Assembly (NCBI GenBank): GCA_001430745.1
Contig: KQ481983.1
Coordinates: 2,567,532 to 2,631,531 of the forward strand
Reading direction: 5' to 3'
DNA: 64,000 bases
From: Auxenochlorella pyrenoidosa
Taxonomy: Eukaryota; Chlorophyta; Trebouxiophyceae; Chlorellales; Chlorellaceae
In this document: one piece after another, positions 58,004 to 64,000 of the stretch
How the letters are laid out: each line of letters opens with the position of its first letter
Position numbering within the stretch: position 1 is the first letter of the stretch
Position numbers and translations under genes: made by a program
Notes under the pieces: generated by a model
What the model saw: the letters and a program-made list of their open reading frames with translations, nothing else
The model's database searches: none
What the model was told of the DNA's origin: nothing

Positions 58004-61000
58004 ATGCTGCAGCAGGCCGTGGCGGTGCTGCGCCGGCCGCGGCTGGGCCCGCTGCTACTGCTCACCCTGCATACTGCCGCGCTGGCGCTCTTCACCCGCG
58101 GATTTCTGCTCACGCGGGTGCATCTGGCGCAACGCAACAGCGACCCGCCCACCGCCAGCCCGTCCCCGCCGCCCTATGACCGCGTCGTCTGGCTCATGAT
58201 TGATGCGCTGCGATACGACTTTGTGGTGGCGGATGGGCGGTACCGCTGCCCTCCTGACGCCGCGGTGTGCCACCAGGGCCACATGCCCTACCTGTCCAGC
58301 CTGGCGGCCCGCACCGTGAGCTGCCGGCCTCCAGCACGGCTGCTACCCAGCGGCAGACTTTCGGATACAGGCCTGCCTGCCTCGTCTTCCACTCTGCGCC
58401 TGCCTTACTGCCCATGTGCCAGTAAGCCAGGCCAGTCGCGTCGCCCTCCTGTCACAGCCCCTGCCTCTCGTAACAGCCCCTGCCTCTGCGCGGCCCTGCC
58501 CTCCCCCCCCGCAGGACGCCGCCCGCTCCTTCATGTTTGTGGCCGACGCGCCCACCACCACCACGCAGCGGCTCAAGGCGCTGGCCACCGGCGGGCTGCC
58601 CTCCTTCTTCGACGTGTCCAACTCCTTCACGGCGGGGGAGCTGCAGGAGGACAACCTGCTGGGGCAGCTGGCGGGCGCGGGCAGGCGGCTGGTAAGGGGG
58701 CCGGCAGCTCGCGAGGGAGCCGAGGTCAGAGGGCTGGGTGTGCGAGGCGCTTGTACCTCTGCGCATTGCAGCGAGGGCTTTGCTGTGGCCGGCTGCCGGC
58801 TGCCTGCTGCGTCCGCTCCACAGCCCCCGGTGGTGACGCACGAGGCCAGCGTGTATGGTACCCCCCGCACTGCATTCCCCCGCCCCCCCGTGCCAGGCCT
58901 TCCTCGGGGACACCACCTGGGCGCAGCTGTTCCCGCACCAGTGGGCCTGGTCCCGCCCCTTTCCCTGCTTCAACGTCAAAGATTTGCACACAGGTACGCT
59001 TGCTGGCGCCCTGGGCACGGCGCCGTGCTGCCTGGCGAACTCCAAGCCGGCCAGGCAGTGCCTAGTCGGGGTCAAAGAAAAGGGGCGGCACGCGAGCGCG
59101 CCAATCCCAGCGGCCAGCGGATATCAGGCCATACCGAACCTCACAGGCAGACCCTCACAGCGTGACGCGCGCCTTGGCCTGGTGTCCCGCCCGCAGTGGA
59201 CGACGGCGTGTGGGAGCACCTGCTGCCCACGCTGCGCGCCCCCGCCACCTGGGACGGCCTGCTGGTGGCCCACTACCTGGGGGTGGACCACTGCGGCCAC
59301 ACCCACGGCGTGGGCAGCACCCACATGGCCGCCAAGCTCAGGTGGGGCCGCGGGGCTGGGCTGCGCCGTGACGGCGGCGGTGCAGATGGGGGCCGCGGGG
59401 GCGGGCTGGGAGCGGGCTGGGAGCTCGCACCTGTGGTCAGCACACACCTACCCCTCACAGCTGGCCCCGCGTAGCCTGATTTGCAGAGGCTTTGACAGGC
59501 GCCCTCCCCAGCATCTTGACAGAGCTCTCGAGCCCTGCCTCTGCACGCTGCAGGCAGATGGACGACCACGTGCGGCAGGTGGTGGCTGCACTGCTGGAGG
59601 GGGCCGGCCCTGGTGGCGCCTACGAGCGCACCCTGCTGCTGGTGTCTGGAGACCACGGGCAGACGCTGGGGGGCGACCATGGCGGCGGCAGCCCAGAGGA
59701 GGTGGACTCCGCCCTGGTGGCAGTGGACGTCGGCGCCCTGCGTGCCAGCCTGGCGGAGCAGGCAGGGCAGCGCGAGAGCGGGCAGGGTGCCGGCGCGGCG
59801 GGCAGCGCACGCCGCACCGCGGGGGCAGGCCTGGCGGCGCCTGCGCCCTGCCGCGCCAACTGCTCCTGCGGGGTGGAGGGCAACCAGTGCGCGCCCGACC
59901 TGCATCAAATGGACCTGGCCCCCACCCTGGCGGCCATGCTGGGCGTGCCCATCCCCTTTGGCAACCTGGGCAAGCTGTCGGCTGAGCTGTGGCAGCTCAC
60001 GCTGTCGCAGAGCACCCCGCGCAGCTCAGCCGCCACGGCCGCTGCTGCTGCTGCAGAGCCGCCCGAAACAGAGGCGGCCTGGGAGCGCAGCCTGGCAGGC
60101 GCTCTCCTGGCGAATGCGCGGCAGGTGCATGCCTACCTCAACGCCTATGCAGCCACGCCCGGGACATCATTCTCGCGGGCCGCGCTGGCGGCACTGAACA
60201 CGCGGTTTTCCGCGCTGGAGGGCTCGGCTGCGGCTGCGGCTGCGGCTGCAACGGTGGCCAGGTAGGTGGCAGGGTTCAGGCTGTGAGCAGTTGGTGTGCT
60301 CCCTGCGTCCTGGCCGCACCCTCGACATGCTGGTGCTGCGCTTGCTTCATTGCAGCCATCACTCAATCAAGGCAATGCCATGCCTGCCTGCCTGCCTGCC
60401 GCACCTCATGCATGGGTCCTCAAGCTGCTGTCGCATGAAGCCCGACGACTCCCTTGATACACCCCGCCCCACCTCCGACAGGTGCCAGCAATTCCTGGAG
60501 GATGCTGCCGCCGTGGCGCGGGAGCAGTGGACGCAGTTTGGGGATGGCTCTATGGTGGCTGGCCTGGTGCTGTTTGCAATCGTGCTCGCCCTGCAGGCGG
60601 CTGCTGCCATTCAGGGCGGCATGTCACTCACGGCCCCTGCCAGCAGTAGCTCTAAGGCTGCCTTGAATGGCAGCAAGGCTGCGGGGGTGGTACAGACAGG
60701 CAGGGGCTGGCTACAGGCGCTTCGCGAATGGCAGCTGGTGGCGCGGGTGGGACGCTGGCGGGTGCCGCTGCCCGCCTTCCGGGCCTGGCTGGCCGCAGCA
60801 GCGCTTGCGCACTGCCTGGGCATCTTCTCCTTCTTCTACCTCCTCAGCGAAGGCAAGTGCCTGCTTGCAGGGGATCGCCGCTGCCCATGCTGGGCCCACT
60901 TGCACATGTGGCGGCTTCCAGGGCGGCATGCACAAGTGTCTGCTGTGCAGGCCGGCTAGCCCAAGCTCAAAGTCCGCTTCATGGCTGCCCACCTTTGCCC

Positions 61001-63032
61001 CACCCCCATGCCGCAGGCCGCATGGTGTGCATCCTCGTCGCCGCTGCCAGCCTGGCGCTGGCCGTGTCTGTCGGGCGCGCCACCAGGGCGGCTGGGCAGC
61101 GCGTGCGCGGCGTGGTCGCGCTGGGCGTCATGGCGCTGCGCTGCAACGCGCTCATGGCTGTGCTGGGGGTGGCGCACCACACGGGGCAGGTGTGTGGGGG
61201 TGGGGGGTGGGGGGGCGGGCTGCCGGGTTTGAAACCCCAGGGTGAGGCTAGAGACAGAGGGTTTGGATCCTCACTGCAGCTGCATGGGGCTTGCTCTGTG
61301 TGCAGGTTGAACTGCGGGAGCATGGCTGGCTTCCCGTGCTGCCTGCCTGCTGACAGCGCTGCACCCTTGTCGCTGCATGTGCCCTGCTGCCCCTCGTCGT
61401 GCCCCACCAGCAGGGCTTCTGGGCGCGCCTCACCCTGCACGAGCCCCAGCCCGCCGCCGATGTGGAGCGCGGCTGGCACAGCAAGCTGGGCAAAGCCAAG
61501 GCCTTGGCGGCTGCCCTCGTGGCGGCTGCCCGCATTGACCGCCTGCCGCCAGCCATGCTGCTCCTGGCGCAGCACAGCTGCCTGTGCACGCTGCCAATCG
61601 TGGTGTTGGCTTTGGCCACAGAGCGTCTGCAGCGGGGAAGCCGCCGCGGCGCCCTGCAGCGGTGAGCAGGGTGGAGGCCACCTGGTAGCAGAGCCAGTTA
61701 GCTTGCCTCTTTGCCTCTTTACATGCATGGCTGGGCATGCAATTTGGCATCTGGGCGGTGCCCTCAACCGACAGTGCACACCACGTGCCATGCTCTCACA
61801 GGTACCCTCCTGCCATCCTGTTGCAGGCTGTTGACTCTGGCAGCCTTTGCCAGCGTGGCCGCCCACCTGCAAGCGGAGGACGCCATCCAGCACAGCCTGC
61901 TGCCCAGGGGGGTCACCCTGCAGCAGCTGGCGGAGCAGCACCTGCGCCCGCTGCTGCCCGCGCAGCTAGCAGCCTGGCTTGAGGCAGCTGGCCGCGCTGC
62001 GCTGCCTGCGCTGGCAGCCGCCCCGGCTGCAGCACAGCTGGGGGCCCATCTGGTGGCCATGCCCCTGGCGTCCCTGCTGCCGCATGCCACCTTTGCACTG
62101 TGCGCAGTGCTGGCGGCCCTCTGGCTTGCCCAGGCGGCCTCCGGGCAGCTGCGGGGCGCCGCAGCGGCCACTGCGTGCGCGCAGCTGCTGCTGGCGGCGC
62201 TGCTCCAGGTGTCTGACCGGCAGGCGCCCCTCATCCTGCTGCTGGCGCTGCTTGAGATGGCAGCCCTCTCCCGGCTCCTGGCACGCCGAGCGGGGCTGCT
62301 GCCGGCTGGTGGGGCTGCCGCGGTGGCGGGCGAGGCGGGCGCGCTGCTGGCGCTGGTGGCGGCCCAGCTGTTCTACGTGACTGGGCACCTGTGCGAGTTT
62401 GCGGGGCTGCAGTACACCGCAGGTAGGGACGGGTTGCTGGTTGGGGCCAGCAGCTCGTGTGCTTTCACAGGTGGTTGCCTGCCTGCACGCTCAGCGGAGC
62501 AAGCAAGGCTGCCCCAGTGCGGGTCTGCTTTCCGCCACGGCCGCTGCCGCCGCCACTTGCTGCCTCCCTGCGCCTTGCCCCATGCACAGGGTTTGTGGGC
62601 TGGGAGGAGTTCCACCTGTGGCGGTCGGGCGCCCTGATGGCCCTCAACACCTTCGGAGGCATGCTGCTGCCCCTGCTGGCGCTGCCAGCTGTTGTGCAGC
62701 ACGTGCAAGCGGCGGGGACGGCCACGCCCCAGCCAGCAGCCGGCACGGCAGAGCAGGGGGACCGCGACCAGGATGGGCAGCAGGCTGCAGCAAGCACAGC
62801 GGCACCAGGCACTGCAGCAGCCCTGCAGGGCAATCCAGCAACGATGCTGCAGCAAGCCGTTGCAGCGGCCGGTCTGGTGCAGGCAGCTGCAGCCTTCTGC
62901 GCCACGCTCAGCGCCGGCATGCAGCGACGGCACCTCTATGCCTGGGCCCTCTTTGCGCCACGCTTCTCCTTTGCGGCCGTGAAGCTGGCCATCACAGACT
63001 GGGCGCTGCTGCTGCTCTCGCTGCTGGTGTGA
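58004..63032 (+). CDS. PIGO: GPI ethanolamine phosphate transferase 3 (PIG-O)
   Basis: ER membrane enzyme that adds ethanolamine phosphate to the third mannose of the GPI precursor, through which the finished anchor is joined to protein. The N-terminus has a signal-anchor helix (LGPLLLLTLHTAALALFTRG). The lumenal alkaline-phosphatase-type domain then shows VWLMIDALRYDF (metal ligand), DAPTTTTQRLKALATG (nucleophile threonine), AHYLGVDHCGHTHGVG and LLVSGDHGQTLGGDHGG (metal ligands), plus GDTTWAQLFPHQW. The C-terminal half is a multi-helix membrane region. Its last exon opens GFVGWEEFHLWRSGALMALN, a PIG-O signature, and ends ITDWALLLLSLLV before the TGA at 63030-63032. About eleven exons. All catalytic residues I can place are present. 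Exon borders between 61190 and 61420 are less certain. Confidence 0.9.
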
Positions 63033-63085
63033 GTCCCCACCGTTGGTCGCGCACAAGAAGCATGCTGGTCGAGCATGCATGGTAT

Positions 63086-63090
63086 TTACA
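63086..63090 (-). promoter_or_regulatory. Putative poly(A) signal TGTAA (right-edge LRR gene)
   Basis: TTACA on plus is TGTAA on minus, 31 bp after the stop of the minus-strand LRR gene and within the 88-bp gap to the PIG-O stop. Confidence 0.45.
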
Positions 63091-63120
63091 CTAGACACAA
63101 GACACAGCTATGCACTACAA

Positions 63121-64000
63121 TCAGTCGTTGATCAGGGCTCGGAGATAGGTGAACTCATGCTTGACGAACCACACCAGTATCACGACGTAGAGGCTGTAGA
63201 AGAGTGCATTAAGCAACCACGACGGCATGCCAGCACTGAGCAGGAAAGGGTATGCAGAATGGCCGGCTCCCAGGTAGGCGAGCCCAGCAACTGTAAATGT
63301 AAGCGGGCTCAACCCAGAAGAGTGGGTACGCGGCGGAGGCACGAACCTGCCGAGATGCGGAAGCGCACGCAGCTCCTCCCAGCCAGCTCGGATGTCGCTG
63401 CCTGACATGTCCAGGCGGGTGAGGGCAGTGAGGGCAGCCAGTGCCGGCGGGATGGCTGTCAGCTGCCAACCGGCCAGGCTGAGGTGGGCCAGGGTGCCCG
63501 CCAGCGGGGGCAGGTGCTGCAGGCTGTCCACAACAATGGCCTCCTGCTGCAGTTCAGATGAGTGCCTGCCCAGGTCGAGGCGGGTGAGCACTGCCAGGCT
63601 GCTGATCCCTGCCGGCAGCGGGCCGGCGTCGCAGTTGTCCACTGCAAGCGCGCGCAGCTGGGTCATCTGCACGACTGCCCGCCAGGCTGGGGCCCAGCTG
63701 TAGAAGGTGGAGCCGCTGAGGCCCAGAGAGGTGACACGGGGGGCAGCCGCCAGCGTGGCCGCCAGCTCGGCCACGTCCCGCCGCTGCATGCAGCGCACGC
63801 CGATGCTGAGCTCCCGCAGCTGCGTGAGGGGCTGCAGGCGCGAGAAGCCCGCGGCGACCTGTGCATGCATTGAGAGGTGCGTGAGCGTGTCGAGCTCGCT
63901 GAGAATGAGCGGCACTGGCCCCGCTGGCTCGATGATCACTTGCCAGGTGCTGCAGGCGGGTCAGTTCGGCCAGCACTGTCAGGCTGGTGCCGGCAATCTG
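63121..64000 (-). CDS. Leucine-rich repeat protein, C-terminal part, with apparent frameshift
   Basis: The gene runs off the right edge, so its 5' part is not seen. The visible part is a clear paralogue of the LRR gene at 47245-49264: WRAVVQMTQLRALA, LAGTLAHLSLAGWQLTAIPP and LTRLDMSGSDIRAGWEEL match it almost position for position. It likewise ends in hydrophobic segments (LNALFYSLYVVILVWFV) before the TGA at 63121-63123. From 64000 to about 63943 the matching frame reads LTVLAELTRLQHLA. Below that the match moves to another frame (VIIEPAGPVPLILSEL), consistent with loss of two bases. It may be a pseudogene, or the base calls may be wrong. Function is unknown. Confidence 0.6.

Noticed and set aside
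1..64000. Integrated Chlorella-virus or transposon DNA
   Set aside because: No capsid, polymerase, integrase, reverse transcriptase or terminal repeats were recognised; composition is uniform apart from ordinary spacers.

Overview
The window is nuclear DNA of a green alga, most likely a Chlorella-clade trebouxiophyte. Four things point there: very high G+C in both genes and spacers; intron-rich genes with short GT-AG introns (two apparently GC-AG); TGTAA-type poly(A) signals after many stop codons; and plant-lineage proteins such as a MENG-type methyltransferase and a B3 domain. A run of N (18419-19107) shows it is a draft assembly. I see no CRISPR, tRNA, rRNA, transposon or viral genes.

Layout, left to right. 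(1) 1-10775, minus: the N-terminal half of REV3, the DNA polymerase zeta catalytic subunit, cut by the left edge inside the exonuclease-side domain. (2) 12518-25540, plus: a chromatin locus. Before the gap it encodes PWWP, a split AWS domain holding a GATA finger, SET, post-SET and a Tudor-like domain. After the gap it encodes a B3 DNA-binding domain, a small Cys/His motif, and Q-rich and Pro/Gly-rich tails. The two halves may be one very large gene. (3) 26604-28683, plus: an F-box/LRR protein. (4) 29037-about 30850, minus: a small four-helix membrane protein, possibly DUF1772-like. (5) 31779-43477, minus: a BIG-type ARF-GEF with a Sec7 domain. (6) 43656-43901, minus: a small LYR-motif protein, head to head with (7) 44128-46383, plus: an SRRM1-like PWI/SR splicing factor. 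(8) 47245-49264, plus: an F-box-like LRR protein with a C-terminal membrane segment. (9) 49453-52987, minus: UTP6, of the SSU processome. (10) 53278-55716, plus: mitochondrial lipoyl synthase. (11) 56066-about 57725, minus: a MENG-type methyltransferase. (12) 58004-63032, plus: PIG-O, of GPI-anchor synthesis. (13) 63121-64000, minus: a paralogue of gene 8 with an apparent frameshift, cut by the right edge.

The genes are mostly unrelated housekeeping functions: translesion synthesis, chromatin, vesicle traffic, splicing, ribosome biogenesis, lipoylation, phylloquinone and GPI anchors. They are packed closely, often as divergent or convergent pairs. The most unusual object is the chromatin locus. 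Its AWS zinc domain is interrupted by about 430 residues containing a GATA-type finger, its SET domain has NSSC in place of NHSC, and it may be joined to a plant-type B3 domain.
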